A DNA stretch of 64,000 bases from Leishmania infantum JPCM5 (Eukaryota; Euglenozoa; Kinetoplastea; Trypanosomatida; Trypanosomatidae), in NCBI RefSeq assembly GCF_000002875.2, contig NC_009404.2, positions 161,501 to 225,500 on the forward strand. Direction: 5' to 3'. A program made the translations under genes and the position numbers. Under the pieces are notes generated by a model that saw only the letters and a list, made by a program, of their open reading frames with translations, did not search any database and was not told the origin of the DNA. Shown in pieces: positions 18,142-26,823 of the stretch (its first letter is position 1; every line of letters begins with the position of its first letter).

Positions 18142-19959
18142 ATGGCGATTGTCGTGGTGCTGATTGGGCAGTGCGGCAATCAGCTCGGTGACGAGCTCTT
18201 CACGCAGCTGGCGCTGTGCACCTCCTCCAGCGCATCATCCGAAGCAGCCAAGTCGCCGTCGCGTGTTGCGGACCCTTCTCCCTTCTTCGCGCTCGATGGC
18301 AAGGCGCGCTGCATCCTCGTCGACACGGAGCCGAAGGTCGTGCTTGGGGTGCAGCAGCGGCACCCCGACTTTATTCGTGCGGAGAACGTGATTCATGGCC
18401 AGTCCGGCCGCGGCAACAACTGGGGTCTCGGCTACTACGGTGTCAAGACGGAGCAGAGCAAGCGCACGGAGCGCAACGCAGCCGTGCAGCGGGCTTTCCG
18501 AAATATCGCACGTGATCAGCGCGAAGAGGATGACAATGTGCTGAGAAAGGCGTTGCAGGCAATTCACCGCGAGACGCGCCGCACAAGCGACGCCGAGGAT
18601 GGCAGCGGCGGCTTCGAGTCCATTCTCGTTCTTCACAGCCTCGTTGGCGGGACGGGGAGCGGGCTCGCATCAAGGCTGACAGCGCGGCTGCGGCTCTATT
18701 TCACAGAACCGCCGCCGGGCCAGCAGGTAGATGAGGTGTATGAGTCCAAGATGATGCACTACGACGGCTTTGACAGCTGCGTGCAGGGAACGCAGCGGCG
18801 AGCGCGACACCTAGTAAACATCACCGTCGCCCCTCAGGCGCTAGGTGAGGTAGCGACGCAGGGGCTGAACGCCGCCTTGACGCTTCAGGTGCTGCAGAGG
18901 CACGCGGATGCGATCCTACTCCTGCGTAACGACGACGCGATGGCACCTGGAGAGCCGAGCGGGAGCAGCGCGTGTTCGAGCGCGTCACTGCTAACACGGT
19001 GCGTCACCTTCAAGGAGGCGAATGAGATCCTCGTAGCGCTGCTGCTACCGGTGCTGGGCTATGGCCGGCAACCCGGCTGTATCACAAATCTTCTGATCCA
19101 ATGCATCCCTCCGACGTACAAGCAAACCACAGGCGGCAACAAGATACTCACGCTTCTTGCTGCGCCACAGCGCAGCTACGCCACCATGCGGCAGTGCGTT
19201 CATCGAGCGATGTTCTTCATCATCAAAGGCGGCAGGACCTTTATGCCCGGCTATGTGCCGACGGTCCCCATGGACGAGATGCTGAGTCGCACCGCTCTCC
19301 GCATTCATGGAGTCGGAAGCGATCACGTTCGGCGTGGTAGCGACAGACCTAGCACGAGAGACGCGCGCGGGAACGGGGATGATGGGGTCGCGCAGCATCG
19401 TCTCTTTGATTACAACACAAAGAAACTCGGCAGCCGTCGTCTGGGGTCTGACAACGGCGGTGAGGCTCGCTCAGGTACCGCCGCCACAGCAGCGTCCAGC
19501 CTTGCGTCACGGCGGCGTCAGCGATCCACGCTACTCTCGGTCCCCTCTCCTCCATCGCCACCAAGCGCACGAATGCGAGGCGGCGAAGGGCGGTTCGGGA
19601 GTTGCGAGGATGACGAGAGCGGCAGCGCCACCTGGAATCGCGAAGACCTTGAAGAGCTCAACCAGCGCGTGTACCTCGAGTGCGTCACAACGATTTCACC
19701 AGCGCTGTACCTGCACTATCTACAACTGCGTCGTGCACCGGTAACGAAGATGTTCGAGGCGCTTGATGGAGTACTGGTGCTGAACCAGGCCGTTGAGCTG
19801 AATAGGCGCGTGCTGCTCCCGCTTCTCCGGTCGGCTGCACTGAAGGTGTCGTGTGGAGCCTTCATGTCCGCCTACGAGGACGTCGGCGTGAAGTCGGAAC
19901 ACGTGCGGCGGGCGTACCGCGAAGTCGCCGAGGTGCTGGCAGCAGCGGAGGAGCTCTAA
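18142..19959 (+). CDS. Divergent tubulin, delta/zeta type
   Basis: A 605-residue tubulin. The N-terminus VVVLIGQCGNQLGDELF (GQCGNQ at 9-14) is the nucleotide-binding start of all tubulins. RCILVDTEPKVV, a GRGNNWGLGYYG loop and VGGTGSGLASR (GGTGSG from residue 169) follow in order. Sequence between these motifs is unlike alpha, beta or gamma tubulin and resembles the delta/zeta group, which acts in triplet microtubules and the basal body; I cannot decide between delta and zeta from memory. It is about 150 residues longer than usual tubulins because of an Arg/Ser/Gly/Asp-rich insertion at about 400-515. The C-terminus ends in an ordinary tubulin helix (YREVAEVLAAAEEL) without the acidic tail of alpha/beta. 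It follows a transition-zone gene; trypanosomatid units mix functions, so the link may be chance. Confidence 0.88.
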   Translation: MAIVVVLIGQCGNQLGDELFTQLALCTSSSASSEAAKSPSRVADPSPFFALDGKARCILVDTEPKVVLGVQQRHPDFIRAENVIHGQSGRGNNWGLGYYGVKTEQSKRTERNAAVQRAFRNIARDQREEDDNVLRKALQAIHRETRRTSDAEDGSGGFESILVLHSLVGGTGSGLASRLTARLRLYFTEPPPGQQVDEVYESKMMHYDGFDSCVQGTQRRARHLVNITVAPQALGEVATQGLNAALTLQVLQRHADAILLLRNDDAMAPGEPSGSSACSSASLLTRCVTFKEANEILVALLLPVLGYGRQPGCITNLLIQCIPPTYKQTTGGNKILTLLAAPQRSYATMRQCVHRAMFFIIKGGRTFMPGYVPTVPMDEMLSRTALRIHGVGSDHVRRGSDRPSTRDARGNGDDGVAQHRLFDYNTKKLGSRRLGSDNGGEARSGTAATAASSLASRRRQRSTLLSVPSPPSPPSARMRGGEGRFGSCEDDESGSATWNREDLEELNQRVYLECVTTISPALYLHYLQLRRAPVTKMFEALDGVLVLNQAVELNRRVLLPLLRSAALKVSCGAFMSAYEDVGVKSEHVRRAYREVAEVLAAAEEL

Positions 19960-20764
19960 CGGCTCACTCAGCCGCAGCTGCGCAGCAAGAACGCCGATGT
20001 CTTCGCCCTCCAGGTGTGCGTGTGTGTGTGTGTGTGCTGTAAGTGATGCTCAGTGTGAGGTGCACGCAGGTCTCTCTTTTTCATCCGCCGCCCCTGCTGC
20101 TTCCGTTAGTGGCGCTGGCGCCTTTGGTAGTGCCTTCCCTCTGTTTTGTTTGGGGTGGAGTGATGAAAGGGGGAAGGGAATGAGATGGGCTGTGCTCGGC
20201 AGATGCTGTGTTGGCCCGCAGCTTGTCCCGCATGCGCTCTCCGCTTCCCTTCACGTTGGCGGTCTTTGGAAGGTCCGCTCTCGCCACCGCCTTTCTGGCG
20301 CGTTCCGTATCGCTTGCGCCTTACAGGTATCGCACACGCAGCGACTCACGCACATACCTCGGCGACCGCATCGAGCCCTTTTTGATGTTCTCTGGATGAG
20401 CGCGAGTTCACGTTTCAACTTTGCCCCTCCGCCCCGCGCACGCCATAGAATGCGGCGATGGTTGGTGCCCCGCATGCCTTTACGCGAGCCGCAGCTCTTC
20501 TGCTGTGCTGCCCACACCTGCCCGACTTTCCGTTGCGCCCGCTACTTCCCTCCTCCCGACCTCTCGCATCCTGCGCCGCGTAAGCACGCAGCACGCACAT
20601 CACACCCACGTCGAAAGGAAGATTCCCGTATATCACCTGAGGCTTGGACACGGTGGCGCCTTCTCCAGAAGGAGCCGTGGAACACTTCGTGAACTCAACT
20701 CGGCCACGGACGAACACAGAAACGTGAAGGGATCAGGCTCTCGGAAGCAGGCGCATCTGCGGCC
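19960..20764. other. Intergenic spacer, tubulin to PPR gene
   Basis: GT repeat near 20017-20038, G-rich middle and a long CT-rich tract (about 20480-20575) ending near AG 20583-20584, the likely acceptor for the PPR gene. No gene seen. Confidence 0.6.
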
Positions 20765-22423
20765 ATGCAGCGATGGCCGTGCAGACGGTGTTGTCGCGCG
20801 GCAACGTTAGGCTCGCGCACCTTTGTGCTTGTGCGCCGTCGTGTGCCGAGCGAATGCATCGCCTCTTCCTCCCACGCGTCCTCCAGCGCAGCGCCGCCGC
20901 GGACAGTGGCGCATCAGCGTTCTTGTATTATCATTCCGCCGGTGGAAAGGCTGACGACGCCACCGAGTCCGCGACTGTCGCGCCGCTATGTTGACTCGCA
21001 GACTCTGGACGACGGTAGAACGCAGCAGGCGAATGCACAGGAGCCTGATCATTTTCGGTTTGCCATCAAGAACAGCGAGAGGGGACTGCTCGACCACGGC
21101 GTCACCCCCGACGCGATCGCCTTCATCGCTGAGGCCGAAGAGGAGTACCGGGCAAGCTCGTCCTACCTGCACGACCGGCCCGGTGGCGCTGGCATGCCTG
21201 AGTCGGAGACGCACGTGAATGAAGTGACGGGCCAGCAGGTTACCACGACCCGGATTGCGGCGCCGTTCGGGGAGACCTACGTACCCTCCAATCGAGAGCG
21301 GTTTGCGGAGCGGCAGCGCGTGGGCGAGTTGAGTCGGCAGCGCGACCTCGTCGACAAGCCATTTATGCTGGACGAGCACGCGCAGCTGAACCTGCGAAAG
21401 GAGCGTCAGCTGTGCGAGCTGCTAGCCTCTCCTATGCCCCAGCTTGCGAAAGCGGACGAGGTGGCGCATTTCCTGCTTAATGGTGTCTACGCACAGAGCC
21501 TGGCACTGCAGCCACGGACGTGTGAGTCGGTAATGTTGCTCTACTCTCACGCGAGTTTTCTCCGTCGGCTGGAGGGGCCAACGAAGCAGCTGACGGGCCG
21601 CGCGCACGACGCAGCCCGGCTGGCAGCCCCGTCTGGCGGGGCAGACATCCCTGCAGTGCCGCGGACGCCGCAGGATGTACCGTTTCTGGATGACATGCGG
21701 CGCCTGTACACCCATCAGAAGCGCTGCTTTATCAGTCCGACACCCCTTTCACTGGAGCATCTCATGACAACACTCAGCGTCATTACGGCACCGAGCACGA
21801 CCGCATTCCATCTCGCCAACCGACTTCTCCTCGATGCGGACAAGTTTGTTCTGCTGCCGACACGCACGACGTACACGGCATACTTTACCGTATGCCACGT
21901 GAACAACGCGATGCAGTTCGCGATGGCGCGTTACACAGACGCCGTGCAAGCGCTGCAGCTTCCCGTCGACGCGCCGATGCTGACAGCGCTGCTTAAGGGC
22001 TTGAACGAGAGCGGCTACGTAGAGGAGGCGGTTTCGCTGCTGTCGCGAATGGGGCACGTTGCGGTGTCCACGCCGCTCCTGAATGCGTCGCTGGAGACGC
22101 TGCTGCTCTCGGAGCAGGCGCTCGCTTGCTTCTCCCTCTACGATGCCATGCGTGGGTCCTCGGTGAAGCCGAACGCAGAGACGTACACGCTGCTTTTGCT
22201 CGCTTGCGAGAAGTCGCAGCAGTGGCGCCGTGTGACGGCAATTCTCGCTGAGATGCAACGCCGCCGTGTGCGTGGTAATGAACAGACGCTAAACCTGCTG
22301 CTAAAGGGTCTGCTGCAGGAGCGACTGCACAGTTTTGCCGCCCAGCTATATCACACGATGCTGGCGAAGAAGGTGCCCTTGTGGCCAGCGCTGGAGCTCG
22401 GCGTGCGGCCGCTGCTGCGGTAA
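20765..22423 (+). CDS. PPR-repeat-like protein, probably mitochondrial
   Basis: A 552-residue protein. The first 70 residues are rich in Arg, Ser, Ala and Cys with almost no acidic residues, as in a mitochondrial presequence. Residues about 380-545 form helix-turn-helix pairs of pentatricopeptide type: PMLTALLKGLNESGYVEEAV, then ACFSLYDAMRGSSVKPNAET, TLLLLACEKSQQWRRVTAIL and TLNLLLKGLLQERLHSFAAQ. PPR proteins bind organelle RNA, and trypanosomatids have many in mitochondrial ribosomes and RNA-processing complexes. The N-terminal half (about 90-330) is not recognisable. Starting at 20765 keeps the presequence-like N-terminus. The specific target is unknown. Confidence 0.75.
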   Translation: MQRWPCRRCCRAATLGSRTFVLVRRRVPSECIASSSHASSSAAPPRTVAHQRSCIIIPPVERLTTPPSPRLSRRYVDSQTLDDGRTQQANAQEPDHFRFAIKNSERGLLDHGVTPDAIAFIAEAEEEYRASSSYLHDRPGGAGMPESETHVNEVTGQQVTTTRIAAPFGETYVPSNRERFAERQRVGELSRQRDLVDKPFMLDEHAQLNLRKERQLCELLASPMPQLAKADEVAHFLLNGVYAQSLALQPRTCESVMLLYSHASFLRRLEGPTKQLTGRAHDAARLAAPSGGADIPAVPRTPQDVPFLDDMRRLYTHQKRCFISPTPLSLEHLMTTLSVITAPSTTAFHLANRLLLDADKFVLLPTRTTYTAYFTVCHVNNAMQFAMARYTDAVQALQLPVDAPMLTALLKGLNESGYVEEAVSLLSRMGHVAVSTPLLNASLETLLLSEQALACFSLYDAMRGSSVKPNAETYTLLLLACEKSQQWRRVTAILAEMQRRRVRGNEQTLNLLLKGLLQERLHSFAAQLYHTMLAKKVPLWPALELGVRPLLR

Positions 22424-23177
22424 ACTGAAGCGAGCGAGCGTTGCCTGCACCTGTGAGGTGAATCAGGAGGTACCTCTCGTCTCGGCTCGGCTCTCCCGCC
22501 CTCCTCCTGCATCGCTTCTGTTTCTCTTGCGCTCCCCCCCCCCCGCGCATGCACCGGTACGCTCACATGACACTAAAAGAATTACGAGTTATCGAAGCTG
22601 CTGCGCCCGAGCGCCTCTTATACGTGCGCCTGCTTGTGTGGAAGTTAGCATGCTGCGCTCTTTTTCGGGGTTAGGGGCGGAGCTAGCGGCTCTTACTCCC
22701 CCTTTGCGTTGTTTCGCGTGCTCGACGTCAAGCCGCATGCACAAGAGCGGGTGGTGGATGGTGGGGCGATGTCACAAGCACCGTATTACTCTTGCCTCTT
22801 GAATCAGATGGGCATGCGCTAGTATTTACGCCGGCTAATCGATCCGTGTATGCGCCCATGCGTCTGTGTGCGCGCTTGTGCACGCGTCTCGGTGGCTCGC
22901 GTTTCCTTGCCACTTACGATGCTCTCCTCCTCCCTCTCCCATGCCCTTACACACGCGCACACCCGCGCCCTCGGCACCGTCGCACACATCATAACATGCT
23001 GCACACAACCATGCATACGCGCGCGCCTCCCCCCTCATGTCTGCGCGCGTGTGTGCGCCTGCCCGTTCTCGAGCAAACAAACAATGCGGCTGCCATCCCA
23101 TCGACGGCACGCGCGCCTGCCCCCGACTCTGGCCGAATTCGGAACGCGGCCGCACGAAAGCGATAGAGAGGCGAATC
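22424..23177. other. Intergenic spacer, PPR gene to RPB12
   Basis: C9 run near 22537, CT-rich tract at about 22917-22950, then CA/GC-rich sequence up to the RPB12 start. The RPB12 frame is open upstream, but the first ATG with conserved sequence is 23178. No other gene seen. Confidence 0.6.
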
Positions 23178-23465
23178 ATGTCTGGTGTTCCCATCAAAAC
23201 GGAGGTAAAGCAGGAGGGGGGTAAGTACGGGGCCACCGCCGCTACGCAGGAGTCGAAGCCCGGCATCTTCGCCACCCAGGAGACCCTCGGCGACGTCGGC
23301 CGGGAAGATAAGGAAGGCACCTTATATGTCTGCGGAAACTGCACGGCGCAGCTCTACTTCAAGCCAGACTCTCGTCTCGTGTGTCCCATATGCTCTCACA
23401 TCACCGGCGCCTCGACTGTATTCTACAAAATCCGGACAGAGCCCACGACGTACGATACCGTCTGA
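23178..23465 (+). CDS. RPB12: RNA polymerase subunit RPB12/RPABC4
   Basis: A 95-residue protein whose C-terminal 45 residues are the shared small zinc subunit of RNA polymerases I, II and III (RPB12, ABC10-alpha). A zinc ribbon is visible as YVCGNC (near 51-56) and VCPICSH (near 70-76), followed by the family's basic C-terminus YKIRTEPTTYD. The subunit sits at the RPB2/RPB3 interface and helps assembly. The N-terminal 45 residues form a Lys/Glu/Gly-rich extension absent from the 58-residue human protein. A second small Cys-x-x-Cys protein follows 700 bases downstream. Confidence 0.88.
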   Translation: MSGVPIKTEVKQEGGKYGATAATQESKPGIFATQETLGDVGREDKEGTLYVCGNCTAQLYFKPDSRLVCPICSHITGASTVFYKIRTEPTTYDTV

Positions 23466-24168
23466 GGTAGTGTCGCAGAGACAGAGAGGGCCGAAGTGTC
23501 TCTCTCGAGAAAGGACTGTGAAGCGAAGCGGCAGGTGAGGAGGATGCGTGCTGCATTGCAGAGGCTTCGAACTCCCGCGCCTGCCTCATCGCGCCCTTTT
23601 TTTCGCTGTGTTTTGCTGTCGGGTCGATTGGATTCGATGGCGCACTGCCTGGCCTGGTCCACGTCGGCCCTTCCCCGTACATAAACAAGCAAAACGCGCA
23701 AGCTCGATATCGACACGGTCGCCTCAACAGGGAGGAGGGCTGCAGAAAGGAAAGAGGGAGGCGCCGATAGGAAGGGTTGTGCGTGTGCTGCCGGCCGACA
23801 TGTGGCAGTCGTCATGGTCACCGCTTTCTGATGCGCCGTGCTTTTTAGCTGCTCTTCTTCGGTGCTTTCACTGTGGACATAGGTGTGCGCGTGAATGTTG
23901 CCACAAATAGCGGCGGCGGGGCAACACTCGCCCCCCCCCAAACACACACACACACACCACATACGCTGCATGTGCTCGCGCCGTTTCCGTCCTATAATGT
24001 CTCTCTGTTTCCCACTCTCTCACTCGCGCGCACCGGTGGCAACCGCATCGGTCCCTACTCTTTTCAAGGGCGCCAACGGGCATCTCGTTTTGTCTTCCGT
24101 GGACACACACACACACATAAACGCGTGCACAAGCGCAATCTCCCGTGCCCCCCCCTCCCCCGACCGAT
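23466..24168. other. Intergenic spacer, RPB12 to small zinc finger
   Basis: GC-rich 3' UTR, CA repeat near 23942-23960, CT-rich tract at 24000-24026 and an acceptor candidate at 24067-24068. No gene seen. Confidence 0.6.
24051..24068 (+). promoter_or_regulatory. Probable trans-splice acceptor
   Basis: GTCCCTACTCTTTTCAAG with AG at 24067-24068, 100 bases before the ATG at 24169 of the small zinc-finger gene. Confidence 0.45.
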
Positions 24169-24405
24169 ATGAGCGGGTTTCCAACATCTACGCAGTCGAC
24201 GGTGGGCCGCGCCGGTACGAAAGACGATGGCGCGGCGGCCGCAGTGCCGCAGTGCGTGTGCGCCACCTGTATGATGCGGCTGCCGATGCCTCGTTCTTCG
24301 TCTGTTTTTGCATCGTTTCAGTGCCCACAGTGCCGCATGAATGGCGTGGACGCGAAGCTCGTCTACACATGCCGCGCGCAGCCGACGGAGCACTCCACGC
24401 GATGA
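24169..24405 (+). CDS. Small zinc-finger protein, 78 aa
   Basis: Two Cys-x-x-Cys knuckles, CVCATC (near 30-35) and CPQC (near 53-56), separated by about 18 residues with MRLPMPRSSSVFASFQ between them. This is the layout of a zinc ribbon or LSD1-like zinc finger. The N-terminus is Ser/Thr/Gly/Ala-rich and probably disordered. The ATG follows a C-rich tract and gives a compact ORF; the longer frame upstream begins only with GTG. I do not recognise the family. A transcription-related or RNA-binding role is conceivable given the zinc ribbon, but the nearby RPB12 is weak evidence. Real gene likely, because the Cys pattern is conserved-looking. Confidence 0.62.
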   Translation: MSGFPTSTQSTVGRAGTKDDGAAAAVPQCVCATCMMRLPMPRSSSVFASFQCPQCRMNGVDAKLVYTCRAQPTEHSTR

Positions 24406-25161
24406 CGCGTTTGCTGGTACACGGATCGCGCACGGCAAGCGACCTTTTTCCTTGACCCTCCCCTTCTACCCTCACGTTACTGGCCTGTCTCTCCATAAGA
24501 TCCCATTGGGGTGGGGGCTTGGACATGTGTAAGAGCCGTAAACAGGAGTGCAAACAAGAAGAGCAACTTGGCCACGATGCGCAGGTGGCGTGTCTCCTGC
24601 TGCTGCTCCCTTTGACTCCTCCCCGCCTGTGTATGTCCCCTCGCTCACGCACACGTTGCCAAGAAGCTGTAGCTACTGCGGCAGTGATTATTGGCACATT
24701 TTTTTTTGGTCGTGAGTCTGTGTGTGTGTGTGTCAACACCTATCGATGGATGCTGCTCAGCTGCGCTCCCCACCTCCTCTGCCTTTGCCGCGTGCAATAG
24801 AGGACGCCCACACTGTCTTTGTCTGCACGGGCACCTCTTCTAGGCTCGGCTCCTCCCTACCCCGCCCACGCACCCTCCCCGCCACCTTCTCGCGATCGCT
24901 TGTCTTCTCTCATCTCGCTTGTGCTCTGCCGCAGAGCAGCACTGATCCACCACTGGCACAGCCGACGACGCATGCGCGACTTCGTCCTATCCCCTTGGCT
25001 TTGACTTTACCCCGCCCCACCTGCTCCTCGGACGAGCCCCCCTCTTCCCTCCCCCTCCCCCGCGCGACGCTCTCTTTCACTTTTTCCGTCTGCACCCCCC
25101 TTTGTGGACTCGTGGCTCTCTTTCTGTTTCTTTTTCTCCGTTGTATTGAGCCACCGCCACC
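24406..25161. other. Intergenic spacer, zinc finger to CinA/NMNAT gene
   Basis: Mixed 3' UTR, T10 run near 24700, GT repeat near 24720 and a dense pyrimidine region from about 24780 to 25148. No gene seen. Confidence 0.6.
25110..25150 (+). promoter_or_regulatory. Probable trans-splice acceptor and start context
   Basis: CT-rich tract ending TTGTATTGAG with AG at 25149-25150, only 11 bases before ATG 25162, which itself lies in a CCACCGCCACC context. Confidence 0.45.
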
Positions 25162-26823
25162 ATGTCGATTGAGCTGCTCGTGGAGGCGATCCATGCCTCG
25201 CCCATCCGGCTGTCTCTGTGTATCTGTGGTGCAGGCGCCGGCGTGATTCGCCGCCTCACGCGCGTGCCCGAGTGCAGTCGCACCCTGCTCGAAGCCAACG
25301 TTCTCTACCATCGCGGTTCGACGCAGAGAACATTAGATGGCCTGCCGCGCCATATCGTCAGCGCTGATGCGGCTCGGCAGCTGGCGCAGCACGCCTTTCA
25401 CACGTCTCGCGCGATCGCCTTTTCCGAGGCGCGCGAGCAGCAGCAGCAGCAGCAGCAGCACCCACAGCCCGCGTCGACGCTACCCGGGCAGACGGCGGCT
25501 CTTCTCTTCGGCATTGGTGCAACGTCTGCTGTCAAGACGAGCCGCTCACGGCGCAGCAGGGACGAGGTGCATGTGTGTGTCTGGGGCGGCTCGGTCAGCC
25601 TACCGGAGGGCTCCTCCCACCAAAGCGGCGGCAGCCCTGCCATGCTTGGCGCGGTCCGCTACTACCACATGGACATGCCGGACTGGCTGAGCAGGGCGGA
25701 GCAGGACGAGCAAGTGGAGCTGGTGGTGCTCCACGCCATTGCGCGCACAGTGGAGTTGTGCATCCCCGGCGAAGCGGAGGTGGTGAGCAGGGACACCAAC
25801 GCACCTGGTCAGCGCACCTACCCACGGTCTGTGTTTCAAGCTCTGCTGCCCAGCGCCGCAGAAAACGCCTCAGCTCGCGGTGAGGGCGTGCGCGTATCGA
25901 GCTCGCCGCCTAGCCTCTCCGTCGTCACGGACTCCGCGCGACTGTGGTCGGTGCCGTCCGAGTCAGCTCCGGAACCGGTGTGCCTGGATCCATCCAGCGA
26001 GGTGCGATTGGCACTGCAGAACGTCCTGGGCGCCGGCGTTTCTGCCGCTGCGCCCGACGGCAGCGTGCGAGACGTATGCGCTTTGTGGAACCGACACGGC
26101 GAGTTGCGCTGCAGCGGCATTTCTCCGTACTCGGCGGCGCCTCGAAACGCCGCGGAGGCGGTGATGGAGCACCAGCAAGAGGGCGGGTACGACCGAAGCG
26201 CTGCACCAGCTGCGTCAAGCAAGGTGATCCGCCTTCTCTACCCTGGGTCTTTCAACCCGCTTCACTACGGACACACGGAGCTGGTGCAGGCGGCCACGCG
26301 TGTGGTGCGCCAGCGACGGCAGCAGGACGTGGAGCAGACCGCTCTACCGACGCCGGTGGTGGTGACGTATGAGATTGCCGTGAAGGTGGTGGACAAGGGC
26401 GCTATCGAGGTGGATGACCTGGTGCGCCGTGTGCACCAGTTCTTGCGCCGCGGCGAGCGGGTTGCCGTGACCGCGGCGACTCTCTTTGTGGACAAGGCGA
26501 GGCTCTTCCCAGGCCACGGCTTCCTTATCGGCATCGACACCGCCGTGCGCGTGCTGGACCCGAAGCACTACAGCACGAACGAGGACCCAGCGGATGCCGA
26601 AGCCGCAATGGTGGCGGCGCTGACCCGTGACATTGCAGGCAGGGGGTGCTATTTTGTGGTAGGCGGGCGCAAGATGAGCGATCCTGCAGGCTGGCGAGAG
26701 CTGTCGTCGCTGCGCATCCCGGAGAGCGTTCAACACTTGTTCATCGGCATCCCCGCCACGGAGTTTCGCGTAGATGTCAGCTCAACGGAGCTGCGCGCCC
26801 AGCGCAACGGTTGTGGTGCATGA
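25162..26823 (+). CDS. CinA-like / NMN adenylyltransferase-like fusion protein
   Basis: A 553-residue two-domain protein. Residues 1-200 resemble the CinA C-terminal (NMN deamidase) fold: LSLCICGAGAGVIRRLTRVP in the place of the AESCTGG block, RTLLEANVLYHR, HIVSADAARQLAQHAF and LLFGIGATSAVKTSR in place of the A-x-T-G-I-A-G-P strand. Several classic CinA residues differ, so activity is uncertain. Residues 355-553 are a nucleotidylyltransferase: LLYPGSFNPLHYGHTEL with the HxGH motif at 368-371, and VDVSSTELRAQ (SST from 540) as the ISSTxxR motif of NMN/NaMN adenylyltransferases. A polyQ run (about residues 93-100) and an Ala/Ser-rich linker lie between. The combination suggests NAD salvage or nucleotide repair. 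CinA-like/cytidylyltransferase fusions also occur in plants as I recall. Start is ATG in Kozak-like context. Confidence 0.8.
   Translation: MSIELLVEAIHASPIRLSLCICGAGAGVIRRLTRVPECSRTLLEANVLYHRGSTQRTLDGLPRHIVSADAARQLAQHAFHTSRAIAFSEAREQQQQQQQHPQPASTLPGQTAALLFGIGATSAVKTSRSRRSRDEVHVCVWGGSVSLPEGSSHQSGGSPAMLGAVRYYHMDMPDWLSRAEQDEQVELVVLHAIARTVELCIPGEAEVVSRDTNAPGQRTYPRSVFQALLPSAAENASARGEGVRVSSSPPSLSVVTDSARLWSVPSESAPEPVCLDPSSEVRLALQNVLGAGVSAAAPDGSVRDVCALWNRHGELRCSGISPYSAAPRNAAEAVMEHQQEGGYDRSAAPAASSKVIRLLYPGSFNPLHYGHTELVQAATRVVRQRRQQDVEQTALPTPVVVTYEIAVKVVDKGAIEVDDLVRRVHQFLRRGERVAVTAATLFVDKARLFPGHGFLIGIDTAVRVLDPKHYSTNEDPADAEAAMVAALTRDIAGRGCYFVVGGRKMSDPAGWRELSSLRIPESVQHLFIGIPATEFRVDVSSTELRAQRNGCGA
25437..25461 (+). 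repeat. Coding (CAG)n run
   Basis: About eight CAG codons giving a polyglutamine tract inside the CinA-like domain, probably in a surface loop. Confidence 0.85.
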
